Assembly (NCBI GenBank): GCA_035541755.1
Contig: DATKMQ010000174.1
Span: 1 to 64,000, forward strand
Direction of reading: 5' to 3'
DNA: 64,000 bases
From: Syntrophorhabdaceae bacterium
Lineage (GTDB): Bacteria > Desulfobacterota > Syntrophorhabdia > Syntrophorhabdales > Syntrophorhabdaceae
In this document: one piece after another, positions 26,728 to 34,532 of the stretch
Position numbering within the stretch: the first letter of the stretch is position 1
Layout: each line of letters opens with the position of its first letter
Made by a program: the position numbers and the translations under genes
The notes under the pieces: model-generated
Database searches by the model: none
What the model was told of the DNA's origin: nothing
The model's input: only the letters and a program-made list of their open reading frames with translations

Positions 26728-27507
26728 CTAAAATTCCACCGTAACGGTGTTGTTTGCCGTCACTCTGCCCTGGACTTCTTTGCCGGATGTTACGTTCTGC
26801 ACGCGGATGAGATCACCCATCTTGCCTTTGGCCATGGTCTTGCCTTTGGTCTGAACGAGGATGTCTCTGTTCTCAGCAATAAGGTTCACGATCTCGCCCC
26901 GCTGGATTATTACAGGATCTTCGAGGAGCTGCGAGGTGATGACCGTATTCATGGATGCATCCTTCTTCAAAGCTCTCCCTATCACATCATCGATTAAAGA
27001 GGGATACTCCGTGCCTTTTCCGCTTAAGTATGTTTCCTTCACGGTAATATCGTTCTTCCCGATGATTTCGCCCATCTTTCCATCCTGCTTCAATACGAAA
27101 AGTTTTCTTTTGATAAGTACTCTAAAGGGGACATGGAGGCTTCTCAACTTTCCACCCGCGCCTTCGATCTCAACGGCGCAAATACCCTGGCCCTCTGCAT
27201 CGGGCACTTTGAGAAAACTCATGTTTCCGACTTTCTCTCGGTCTTTCAATTGATTGGCGATACTGACGTTATTGAGTCTTATCTCCACATCCGCATCTTC
27301 ACCATATAACTGTGCGACAAATTGGACGATCTTCGTCTCAAGCAGCGAATACTCCCGCGCGTGCGCAATCGCAAAAAACAACAAGGATGCGATGAAAAGA
27401 AGACCCATAACGTATATCCAGGTTAATCCGTCTGTACGGCCAAATCCATCCTCCAAAACAGCGGGCACCCTATTCGCTATCTTTGAGTTGCGATCCTCTG
27501 TCTCCAT
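26728..27507 (-). CDS. flgA: FlgA, P-ring assembly chaperone
   Basis: The periplasmic chaperone for P-ring assembly, 259 residues. The C-terminal SAF-like domain is clear: VLKQDGKMGEIIGKNDITVK, DVIGRALKKDASMNTVITSQ and the end IRVQNVTSGKEVQGRVTANN. The export segment WIYVMGLLFIASLLFFAIAHA lies at residues ~30-50, after a hydrophilic ~29-residue N-terminus; an internal ATG at residue 34 would give a conventional signal peptide but has no visible ribosome site. GAGGAGA lies before the first ATG with rather long spacing. Confidence 0.88.
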   Translation of the reverse strand: METEDRNSKIANRVPAVLEDGFGRTDGLTWIYVMGLLFIASLLFFAIAHAREYSLLETKIVQFVAQLYGEDADVEIRLNNVSIANQLKDREKVGNMSFLKVPDAEGQGICAVEIEGAGGKLRSLHVPFRVLIKRKLFVLKQDGKMGEIIGKNDITVKETYLSGKGTEYPSLIDDVIGRALKKDASMNTVITSQLLEDPVIIQRGEIVNLIAENRDILVQTKGKTMAKGKMGDLIRVQNVTSGKEVQGRVTANNTVTVEF

Positions 27508-27513
27508 GCTATT

Positions 27514-28302
27514 CTATCTCCTCAGATTGTTAGCCATCTGGAGCATCTCGTCCGCAGCCTGGATCGCCTTGGAATTGACTTCATATGCCCTCTGTCCTAT
27601 GATGAGGTTTATCATTTCCTGCATAATATTTACGTTGGACATTTCAAGATATCCTTGAAGCAGCGTGCCAACCCCATTTTGGCCGGGCACACTTGTCGTC
27701 GGGGTACCGCTTGCATCCGTTTCCTGAAACAGGTTCTTTCCAATGGCTTTGAGTCCTGCCGGATTGGCAAAAATGGCAAGCTGGATGTTGCCGATCTGCT
27801 GGGGTTGTGTTTGACCCTGGATCTGCGCCGAAACAGTACCGTCCGCTTCAATAGATGTTGTCAGGGTCTTAGCCGGTATGGTGATGTTGGGTACGATGGG
27901 GTAGCCGTCGCTTGTGACAATCCGCCCTGTAGAGTCACTCTTCAACGCGCCCGCTCTGGTGTAAGCCGTATCACCTGACGGTAGCGTCACCTGGAGAAAT
28001 CCGTTTCCCTGAATGGCGACGTCAAGCTCATTTTGAGTATTCTGATAATCACCCTGCTGGAATGCTTTCTGGACGGAAGCCAGCATAGCCCCAAGTCCAA
28101 TCTGAATACCCGTGGGCACCTGGTTTCCACCTTCTGTTTGTGCCCCCTGGAGTCGCAAGGTCTGATATATGAGGTCCTGAAAATCAGCCCTGCTCCTCTT
28201 ATAGCCGTTCGTGTTCACGTTGGCAATGTTGTTGGCGATAACGTCAAGGTTTGTCTGTTGAACGTTCATTCCCGTGCCAGCTGTCCATAACGCCCGTATC
28301 AT
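27514..28302 (-). CDS. flgG: Distal rod protein FlgG
   Basis: The distal rod subunit, 262 residues, the usual length. [20 protein letters not shown] then [20 protein letters not shown] is the axial-family N-terminus, [20 protein letters not shown] the rod core, and [20 protein letters not shown] the conserved C-terminus. It follows flgF by nine bases and is followed by flgA. Confidence 0.96.
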   Translation of the reverse strand: MIRALWTAGTGMNVQQTNLDVIANNIANVNTNGYKRSRADFQDLIYQTLRLQGAQTEGGNQVPTGIQIGLGAMLASVQKAFQQGDYQNTQNELDVAIQGNGFLQVTLPSGDTAYTRAGALKSDSTGRIVTSDGYPIVPNITIPAKTLTTSIEADGTVSAQIQGQTQPQQIGNIQLAIFANPAGLKAIGKNLFQETDASGTPTTSVPGQNGVGTLLQGYLEMSNVNIMQEMINLIIGQRAYEVNSKAIQAADEMLQMANNLRR

Positions 28303-28311
28303 TCTTGCCTC

Positions 28312-29040
28312 CTAAAACTTGCCCAGATCGGTAAGCTTTGTATTCTCATCGTAAACCATCTGGTCTATTTTGGTATAGCACTCGTAAGCCCGCATGGTCT
28401 GGATCATCTCGACCATCTCGTGGAAAACGTTGACATTGGAGCTCTCATACGAGCCCTGCCGTATAGAATACCAGTCAGGGGTTGTCTCAGCCGCGTTCTT
28501 GTCTGTGTTGACGTACAGGCTTTTGCCCACGGGCTGAAGCGCGTTCTGATTCTTAAAATCCACGACCTTCAGAGTATCTACTTTGTCTTTTCCGAGATAG
28601 ATTGTCCCGTCCTGACCGATGAGGATGTCTTTGCCGTCCTTGATCGTGATGGTGATCTCTCCGTTCGTGCCCATCACCGGGTCCCCGTTCATCGTCACCA
28701 ACCTGCCGTCACCTCCCACGGTGAACTGGCCGTTACGGGTGTACGCCGGACCGTCCTGACCCTGGACGACAAAAAACCCTTTGCCGATAATGGCAACGTC
28801 GAAAGGCGCTCCGGTGTCAACGAGGGGAGCGTCAGAAAAATCAGTATAGGTGTCATAAAGACTGACATAAGAGTTTTTTAAGGGCTTGGACTCACCCGAG
28901 GCACCGGTGGTGGAGACCATATTGAATACCGGCTTAATGGCCTTAAACCCAGCCGTCAGAGAGTTTGCAAGGTTATTTGCAATAATGTCGAGTCTTCTTT
29001 CATTGACGTATTTGCCGGCTACGGTCGTATAAAAACTCAT
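28312..29040 (-). CDS. flgF: Proximal rod protein FlgF
   Basis: A proximal rod subunit, 242 residues. MSFYTTVAGKYVNERRLDII followed by ANNLANSLTAGFKAIKPVF is the axial N-terminus and GSYESSNVNVFHEMVEMIQT the C-terminal signature. It is the first gene of the flgFGAHIJMNKL block. The ATG lies only two bases after the start site predicted from a perfect sigma-54 promoter and no Shine-Dalgarno is visible, so a leaderless mRNA is possible. The family N-terminus leaves no room for a later start. Confidence 0.93.
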   Translation of the reverse strand: MSFYTTVAGKYVNERRLDIIANNLANSLTAGFKAIKPVFNMVSTTGASGESKPLKNSYVSLYDTYTDFSDAPLVDTGAPFDVAIIGKGFFVVQGQDGPAYTRNGQFTVGGDGRLVTMNGDPVMGTNGEITITIKDGKDILIGQDGTIYLGKDKVDTLKVVDFKNQNALQPVGKSLYVNTDKNAAETTPDWYSIRQGSYESSNVNVFHEMVEMIQTMRAYECYTKIDQMVYDENTKLTDLGKF

Positions 29041-29052
29041 GCTATAAGAAGA

Positions 29053-29068
29053 TGCAATCCTCGTGCCA
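29053..29068 (-). promoter_or_regulatory. Consensus sigma-54 promoter of flgF
   Basis: On the minus strand TGGCACG-AGGA-TTGCA, a complete match to TGGCACG-N4-TTGCW. Counting 12 bases from the C of the GC element predicts a start near 29042, two bases before the flgF ATG. Confidence 0.88.
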
Positions 29069-29144
29069 TGACGCTACTTGTGGATGTTCCGGCGTTTTCA
29101 GCTAATTTAGGCTCTGTGGATGGTTGAAATGTCTCTTAAGAAGC

Positions 29145-29176
29145 GGAAAAAATTTCCTACGTAGGCAAAATTTTCA
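29145..29176. promoter_or_regulatory. Tandem palindromic enhancer-like sites upstream of flgF
   Basis: Site 1 GGAAAAAATTTCC (29145-29157) is a perfect GGAAANNNTTTCC palindrome. Site 2 GGCAAAATTTTCA (29164-29176) matches 8 of the 10 fixed positions. Centres are 19 bp apart, at about -109 and -128 from the predicted flgF start, where NtrC-type activators normally bind. The same pair and spacing occurs upstream of fliK. A CCTACGTAGG palindrome overlaps the end of site 1. Site 2 overlaps the stop of the 77-residue gene. Confidence 0.65.
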
Positions 29177-29407
29177 TATGGTAATATCTATTCTGCTCTC
29201 CTGTTCCTTATTCTCCGGAGGGTCCTTGTCGTAATCATTGCGTCTCTCTTCAGCATAGGGTGAGCGAGAACCGTATCCTGCCCTGCCTTTCTTCTTGTTG
29301 TCCCTGGCCTGTTTCCTCTTCAATCCCACCGAGTCCTTTGAAACCGAAGATTTGCCATCAGGCGCCCGGACATTTCTCAATAACCCGACCTCGTAGGCTT
29401 CGCTCAT
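29174..29407 (-). CDS. Unknown small basic protein between cheW and flgF
   Basis: I do not recognise this 77-residue protein. It is very hydrophilic and rich in Lys/Arg/Asp/Glu (SVGLKRKQARDNKKKGRAGY, EERRNDYDKDPPENKEQESR) and ends in the short hydrophobic tail IDITI. It has no membrane segment. A strong AGGAGGGG ribosome site six bases before the ATG, the 21-base gap from cheW and the same strand support a real gene in the cheW transcript. The composition suggests an intrinsically disordered protein that may bind a partner through its ends. Confidence 0.65.
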   Translation of the reverse strand: MSEAYEVGLLRNVRAPDGKSSVSKDSVGLKRKQARDNKKKGRAGYGSRSPYAEERRNDYDKDPPENKEQESRIDITI

Positions 29408-29428
29408 AGACGTCCCCTCCTTGTAAGT

Positions 29429-29896
29429 CTAATTCGAGTCGATGTTCTCGATATCCTTCTTCTCCGGCGATGAAAATATCTTCTTGAGCTCAAGCAGAAT
29501 AAGTAGTCTGTCATCAAGCTTGCCCACGCCTTCAATATACTCGGATTCTATGCCGGCCACCATGGATGGAGGCGGCTCTATGGTATTATCGGGTATGCGT
29601 AAAACCTCGGACACGGAATCGACGATGAAACCGAGCACGAGTCCGTCGAGTTCAACCACGATGATCCTTGTTGACTTGTCGTAGGCCTTGTCTTTGAAAC
29701 CGAGTCTTTTCCGCAAATCCACGATAGGAATTATCTTTCCCCTAAGGTTTATTACCCCTTCGATAAAGGCCGGGGCATTCGGTATCTTGGTGATGCTCAT
29801 CATCTTATTGATTTCCTGGACTTTGAGAATGTCCACCCCGAATTCCTCGCTACCGAGTTTGAATGTGACGAGCTGCAAAATTCTCCCTTCGTTCAT
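29429..29896 (-). CDS. cheW: Chemotaxis coupling protein CheW
   Basis: The adaptor linking chemoreceptors to CheA, 155 residues. LVTFKLGSEEFGVDILKVQE, PNAPAFIEGVINLRGKIIPI and VDLRKRLGF are the CheW signature in order; IVDSVSEVLRIP is the second sub-domain. GAAGGAGGAAG gives a strong ribosome site. Unlike the other che genes it is outside the fliL-cheA operon and seems to have its own sigma-70-type promoter. Confidence 0.95.
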   Translation of the reverse strand: MNEGRILQLVTFKLGSEEFGVDILKVQEINKMMSITKIPNAPAFIEGVINLRGKIIPIVDLRKRLGFKDKAYDKSTRIIVVELDGLVLGFIVDSVSEVLRIPDNTIEPPPSMVAGIESEYIEGVGKLDDRLLILLELKKIFSSPEKKDIENIDSN

Positions 29897-29960
29897 AGAT
29901 CTTCCTCCTTCAGAAGATTAATCGGAAAATCTTTACGATACTTAAACCCATTCTTGCATA

Positions 29961-29989
29961 ATTATTCCCTTAATTTGTTTCAATGTCAA
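29961..29989 (-). promoter_or_regulatory. Sigma-70 promoter of cheW
   Basis: On the minus strand TTGACA (6/6), 17 bases, AATAAT (5/6). The predicted start near 29954 gives a leader of about 58 bases to cheW. Confidence 0.7.
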
Positions 29990-29997
29990 TCCGATAA
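29971..29997 (+). promoter_or_regulatory. Possible sigma-28 promoter of the EAL-HDOD gene
   Basis: On the plus strand TAATTTGT (5/8), 11 bases, TCCGATAA (7/8). It overlaps the opposing cheW promoter almost completely, so the two would compete. The predicted start is about 33 bases before the EAL-HDOD ATG. Confidence 0.45.
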
Positions 29998-30036
29998 AGT
30001 TAATGGTGCACATGCGAACAACATATCAGGTGATCT

Positions 30037-31317
30037 ATGCTTGAGCATACGGCAACCCGGCAGACAAATGCTTGCCTTGCCGGTGATGACGATGAGAAGA
30101 ATAAGATATTTGTCGGCAGACAGCCTATACTCAACCGGCAGAAGAAGACCTTTGGGTATGAACTACTGTTCAGAAGAAGTCTGGTTCAGTGCGCCAACGT
30201 GACCGACAATGTGAAAGCGACCGCCAATGTCATGGTAAACGCCTTGAACAACATCGGCGTCTCTAAATTGATCGGAAGCAAGAAAGGATTCATCAATGTA
30301 GATGCCAGTCTCCTCACGAGCGGCGTAGCCGATCTCTTGCCGAAGAAGATAACGGTCTTTGAAATCCTCGAAACCGTTAAGATCGATCAGACGATACTTG
30401 ATCTGTGCAAGAACCTGAAGAAGGATGGATACGAAATTGCCCTTGATGATTACGTCCATAACGACGTCTCCGACATACTGAACATCGTCGATTACGTAAA
30501 GATAGATGTGATGGCTACGAAACGTGAGACTGTAGCGGAAATGAGTAAGATACTCAAGAAATACAAAATCAAACTCGTGGCCGAGAAGGTCGAAACCAGA
30601 GAGGATTTCGAATATTGTTATGACCTCGGTTACGACTATTTTCAGGGATACTTCTTTGCCAAGCCTTCCATCATATCTGCAAAATCAATATCTCCGACTC
30701 AGGTGGTGCTTCTCGACCTTTCGAGGCTTTTGGCAAAAGAGGCTGAGTTCTTTGTCCTGGAGAAGATATTCCGCCAGAACCCTGAGCTCCATATCAAGCT
30801 CCTTCAGTTCATCAACTCCGCTGCGTTCTACACCCCTCAGAAGATCACTTCCATCCGCCAGTCTATCGCTTTGCTCGGTTATCGCAATCTCCAGAAGTGG
30901 GTAACACTCCTTCTTTTTGCGGGCGAAGGATATGATATAACATCAACGCCGCTCTTCGAGAGGGCGGTGCTCAGAGGCAGAATCATGGAGCTCCTTACCG
31001 GCGAGATTACTCATGATACGGCGAGTGCTGACAGGGCGTTTATGACTGGAGTGATGTCTCTCATCGATACCCTCCTGCAAACCCCCCTTGAGAACATCCT
31101 GAAAGAGCTGAACCTCTCCGAAGAGATAAACGACGCTCTACTCCAGAAAGAGGGATTGCTGGGTAGACTTATAACAATTATCGAGAACCTTGAACAGGAG
31201 CACTACGACGAGGTCAAGGATGCCCTGTCGGCTGTGAACATCGATATAGATGAGCTTTTCCGTATTGAAAATAACGCAATCGTTGAATATGAAAACATGG
31301 ACAAGGGCAATTCGTAA
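30037..31317 (+). CDS. Degenerate EAL plus HDOD signalling protein (YuxH-like)
   Basis: A 426-residue protein. Residues ~20-220 form an EAL-like domain (FVGRQPILNRQKKTFGYELL, IALDDYVHND, DYFQGYFFAKP). The EAL motif reads ELL and the downstream EGVE-type glutamate segment reads AEKVET, so c-di-GMP hydrolysis is unlikely. Residues ~230-410 are an HDOD domain (FRQNPELHIKLLQFINSAAF, SIRQSIALLGYRNLQKWVTL). This architecture usually acts as a signalling scaffold. AGGTGATCT precedes the ATG. Transcribed divergently from cheW, it probably influences motility or chemotaxis signalling. Confidence 0.85.
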   Translation: MLEHTATRQTNACLAGDDDEKNKIFVGRQPILNRQKKTFGYELLFRRSLVQCANVTDNVKATANVMVNALNNIGVSKLIGSKKGFINVDASLLTSGVADLLPKKITVFEILETVKIDQTILDLCKNLKKDGYEIALDDYVHNDVSDILNIVDYVKIDVMATKRETVAEMSKILKKYKIKLVAEKVETREDFEYCYDLGYDYFQGYFFAKPSIISAKSISPTQVVLLDLSRLLAKEAEFFVLEKIFRQNPELHIKLLQFINSAAFYTPQKITSIRQSIALLGYRNLQKWVTLLLFAGEGYDITSTPLFERAVLRGRIMELLTGEITHDTASADRAFMTGVMSLIDTLLQTPLENILKELNLSEEINDALLQKEGLLGRLITIIENLEQEHYDEVKDALSAVNIDIDELFRIENNAIVEYENMDKGNS

Positions 31318-31468
31318 CCGGAAAGAAAAAAATATCGACCAGCCACAATCCTCACAACAGCTACAATACTATAGCACAGCGCGGGGGCTTGCTGGCCTCT
31401 CTTTGACTTTTGCCCAAGACGCGGCATAACCCCCAGACCGGGGTATTACACCCGTATGCCGACTTACG

Positions 31469-33322
31469 TCAGTTCATTGCGCTCGCCGCTGATCCGGCAA
31501 CACTGTGAAGATGACCGTATGCCTTCTTCTGATTATTGTGATAGAGAATCACAGAAGGTATGTCCAGGATAAGGATTACCTTCCCGTCGCCCCTGATCGT
31601 GGCGCCGCTTATGCCTTTGATGTTTTTCAGGAATTCCCCGAGCGGTTTTATCACCACTTCTTCCTGTCCCACCACCGAGTGCACCTTAATGCCAATGGTT
31701 TTTTCGCCCATGTTGCATATTACCACGTACCCGTCTGTGCTCTCTTCGGCCTGCGTGCTAAAGGTCTTGAGAAGGTCGAGTAGCGGGATAACCGCATTTC
31801 TCAAAACCATCACCTCGTTCTTATCGACGGTCTTCACGAGACCCTCTTTCAGCTTCACCAGTTCCGTGACCGTGTTCAACGGGATGGCAAAGAGTTCATT
31901 ATCTACCTTGACGATCAGCGCTCTCATGATGGCGAGCGTAAGTGGGAGCTTTATGGTGAGTTTGGTCCACTGGCCTTCTTCGGAGTCGATGTAGCACTGA
32001 CCATTCATCTTCTCGATGTTCGTCTTGACTACATCCATCCCCACGCCTCTTCCCGAGACGGCGCTCACCTTCTGCGCAGTGCTCAGGCCGGGGATGAAAA
32101 CCAGATTCATCGCCTCTTTAGCCGAAAGGCTTGCGAGTTCAGCTTCGGTCATGAGCCCCTTTTCCTTTACCTTGTCCTTGACCGCCTGAAGATTGATTCC
32201 CTTGCCGTCATCGTAAACATCTATGATGACATGGTTGCCTTCGTTATATGCTCTCACCGAAAGTAGGCCTTTTTTGTTCTTGCCTTTCTTCTCGCGTTCA
32301 TCCGGTACTTCGATACCATGGTCCACGGAATTTCTGATTATGTGTACCATAGGATCAACGAGCGCCTCTATCAGCGATCTATCCAGTTCGGTCTCTTCAC
32401 CTTCCACTTTCAAATCGATATCTTTCTTGAATTCCGCGCAAAGGTCGCGCACCATCCTCGGGATCTTGTTAAAGACCTTACTGATAGGCACGAGCCTGGC
32501 CCTCATGACGGAGAGCTGGAGTTCGTTTGTGATGACCTCGATATAGTTGGTGACATCTCCCAAATTATCGAAAACGGTCTCGCCCGCATCCTCCTTCTTC
32601 GCCAGGCTGTTGACGAGGATCAGCCTGTTTTTGCCGAGAACGAGCTCACCGACAAGATTCATCAGCTCATCAAGTTTCTTCACGTCGATGCGGATGGTCT
32701 GCTCTTCTTTGCTCGCCGTCTTCTGCTTCGAGAGGATGTTCTTCATCTGCCCCTCGGTAACGAGCTTTTCCTCTACAACGATTTCGCCAATCTTTTTTTC
32801 CTTGTCCTTCTCCTGCTTTTTGAGCACACCTTCGAGCTCAGTCTTCGTGAGGATCTTCTCTTCCACGAGGATCTCGCCTAGCATCTTCTTCTCTTCCGGG
32901 GGCGCTTCCGCCGTCTTCTTGTTGCCGCTTAGGAGTCCGGCAAGCTTTTCTATGACGCTAGATGCCTTGTGGTTTTCCGATCCATGCGTGCGAATATCTT
33001 CGATCATGAGTTTCATCAGGTCGAAGGCTTCAAGCAGTATATCGGCGGTTTCTTGATCGATCTTCATTTCTCCCTTTCGGATCGTCCCGAGTACGTCTTC
33101 CCCCTTGTGGGCAAGCTCGGAGAGAAAGTTGAAACCGAGGAAACTCGATGTGCCCTTTATCGTGTGCACCGCACGAAATATGCCATTGATCGTCTCTTCG
33201 TCCTGGCTCTGTTCAATGGCAACGATGTCCTGAATGACGTTGTCCATCAACTCGCTTGATTCGACGATGAACTCATCGACAATCTCCTGCATCTCATCTC
33301 TTTGCAAAGCCTGATCATCCAT
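31469..33322 (-). CDS. cheA: Chemotaxis histidine kinase CheA, with T2SSE_N/MshEN-like repeats instead of P2
   Basis: The central chemotaxis kinase, 617 residues. P1/Hpt with phospho-acceptor His53 (AVHTIKGTSSFLGF), P3 dimerisation (TIRIDVKKLDELMNLVGELV), P4 ATPase (HIIRNSVDHGIEVPDE, DDGKGINLQ, GRGVGMDVV) and P5 CheW-like (IMRALIVKVDNELFAIPLNT) are present. Between P1 and P3 (~145-203), where CheY-binding P2 normally sits, are two similar ~30-residue repeats: MLGEILVEEKILTKTELEGV and KIGEIVVEEKLVTEGQMKNI, each ending in a K-Q pair. They resemble the repeats at the N-termini of GspE/PilB/MshE ATPases. It overlaps cheY by eight bases and ends the fliL-cheA operon. Confidence 0.94.
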   Translation of the reverse strand: MDDQALQRDEMQEIVDEFIVESSELMDNVIQDIVAIEQSQDEETINGIFRAVHTIKGTSSFLGFNFLSELAHKGEDVLGTIRKGEMKIDQETADILLEAFDLMKLMIEDIRTHGSENHKASSVIEKLAGLLSGNKKTAEAPPEEKKMLGEILVEEKILTKTELEGVLKKQEKDKEKKIGEIVVEEKLVTEGQMKNILSKQKTASKEEQTIRIDVKKLDELMNLVGELVLGKNRLILVNSLAKKEDAGETVFDNLGDVTNYIEVITNELQLSVMRARLVPISKVFNKIPRMVRDLCAEFKKDIDLKVEGEETELDRSLIEALVDPMVHIIRNSVDHGIEVPDEREKKGKNKKGLLSVRAYNEGNHVIIDVYDDGKGINLQAVKDKVKEKGLMTEAELASLSAKEAMNLVFIPGLSTAQKVSAVSGRGVGMDVVKTNIEKMNGQCYIDSEEGQWTKLTIKLPLTLAIMRALIVKVDNELFAIPLNTVTELVKLKEGLVKTVDKNEVMVLRNAVIPLLDLLKTFSTQAEESTDGYVVICNMGEKTIGIKVHSVVGQEEVVIKPLGEFLKNIKGISGATIRGDGKVILILDIPSVILYHNNQKKAYGHLHSVAGSAASAMN

Positions 33323-33695
33323 GATCTTCCTCCTCGCTCAGAAGGCTTTCAACCTTGTAGAGCAAAAAATTCGGCTGGACCGGTTTGTTGAGAAACATAT
33401 TCACGCCTGCGTCGAAGGCATCTTTCTTCAACTTGTCATCCTTCGTCGTAGTAAGCATAATCACGGGGGTATCCATATAGTAGTAATTATCTCTTAAATT
33501 CTTCACAAATTCAATCCCATCCATATTCGGCATATTGAGGTCAACAATGATGAGATCCACCTGTACGTGGCCGAGCTTCTCCATGGCATCCATTCCGTCT
33601 TCAGCCTCAGCAATGATGAAATTCTTCTTTTTCAAGATGTATGCCAACAGTTTTCTTATGGTCGCAGAGTCATCGACGATCAAAATTGTTTTCAT
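33315..33695 (-). CDS. cheY: Chemotaxis response regulator CheY
   Basis: A single-domain receiver, 126 residues. The acidic pocket (VDDS, Asp9-like), phospho-acceptor Asp52 (IIVDLNMPNMDG), the Thr region MLTTTKDD and the conserved lysine FLNKPV are present. There is no output domain. It lies between cheR and cheA, so it is probably the motor-binding CheY, for which FliM here has the standard N-terminal docking motif. Confidence 0.93.
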   Translation of the reverse strand: MKTILIVDDSATIRKLLAYILKKKNFIIAEAEDGMDAMEKLGHVQVDLIIVDLNMPNMDGIEFVKNLRDNYYYMDTPVIMLTTTKDDKLKKDAFDAGVNMFLNKPVQPNFLLYKVESLLSEEEDHG

Positions 33696-33698
33696 AGG

Positions 33699-34523
33699 CT
33701 ATCCTTTCTGATAGGCAATAGTCCCCGGAAATACAAGGGGTTTGAAAGCTCGCGAAATATTGTGGAGTGATTCCGCATGGCCGATCGTGAGAAATCCCTT
33801 GGGCCTTAATGATTCGTAGAGGTGCTCGATAACCTTCTTCTTAACCTTTTCGTCGAAATAGATGAGGACATTCCGGCAAAATATAATATCCATTTGCTTG
33901 TATACCCGATAGGCGTCACTCTCCATCAAGTTCATGAAATCTATCTTCACGTTTCTTTTTACATGTTCATGCAACTTGTACATGCTATTTTCTTCTGCGA
34001 AGTATTTCTTTCTGAGTGACTCATCCGTATTGCGTATGCTGTACTGGCTGAAAACAGCGCGCTTCGCGGACTCAAGCACTTTCTGGCTGATATCCGTCGC
34101 ATAAATCATGTAGGGTATATTCTGTCTTATCGTCTGCATGAGTTCTTCCAGAATAATGGCGAGCGTATACGGTTCTTCCCCGGTCGAGCACGCTGCGCTC
34201 CATATCCTGATAGGGTTCAATCCATTTCCATTCAGGTAATTCTTCTGAACAACGATCTTGAAGGCATCGAGCTGAGGTGGGTTCCGGAAGAAGCTCGTTT
34301 CGTTCGTCGTTACTACGTCAAAGAGATTGGCTATCTCGTTCTTGGCCTTGTCGCTGCCATACTTGAGACAATAATAGTAGTCTTCGAAAGAGCTTAATCC
34401 CAGTTCCCCCAGCCTGTTGGTAAGTCTGCTCTCGAGAAGATAGGCCTTGTTTTCTGCGAAAAATATGCCTGTCTTTTCATACACAAAATCTCGGAGGGTG
34501 AAAAATTCTTCCTTCGTCATCAT
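33699..34523 (-). CDS. cheR: Chemoreceptor methyltransferase CheR
   Basis: SAM-dependent glutamate methyltransferase of chemoreceptors, 274 residues. The N-terminal helical domain precedes the SAM-binding motif IRIWSAACSTGEEPYTLAII; RNVLIYFDEKVKKKVIEHLY and FLTIGHAESLHN are further family motifs. It lies between the HEAT-repeat gene and cheY. The C-terminal pentapeptide-binding features cannot be judged from sequence. Confidence 0.94.
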   Translation of the reverse strand: MMTKEEFFTLRDFVYEKTGIFFAENKAYLLESRLTNRLGELGLSSFEDYYYCLKYGSDKAKNEIANLFDVVTTNETSFFRNPPQLDAFKIVVQKNYLNGNGLNPIRIWSAACSTGEEPYTLAIILEELMQTIRQNIPYMIYATDISQKVLESAKRAVFSQYSIRNTDESLRKKYFAEENSMYKLHEHVKRNVKIDFMNLMESDAYRVYKQMDIIFCRNVLIYFDEKVKKKVIEHLYESLRPKGFLTIGHAESLHNISRAFKPLVFPGTIAYQKG

Positions 34524-34532
34524 GGTGTGTCT

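Noticed and set aside
31318-31468. Possible terminator between the EAL-HDOD gene and cheA (CCCC...GGGG arms near 31430-31450)
   Set aside because: The stem is only about 4-5 bp with no T-run on either side, so it was not listed as a feature.
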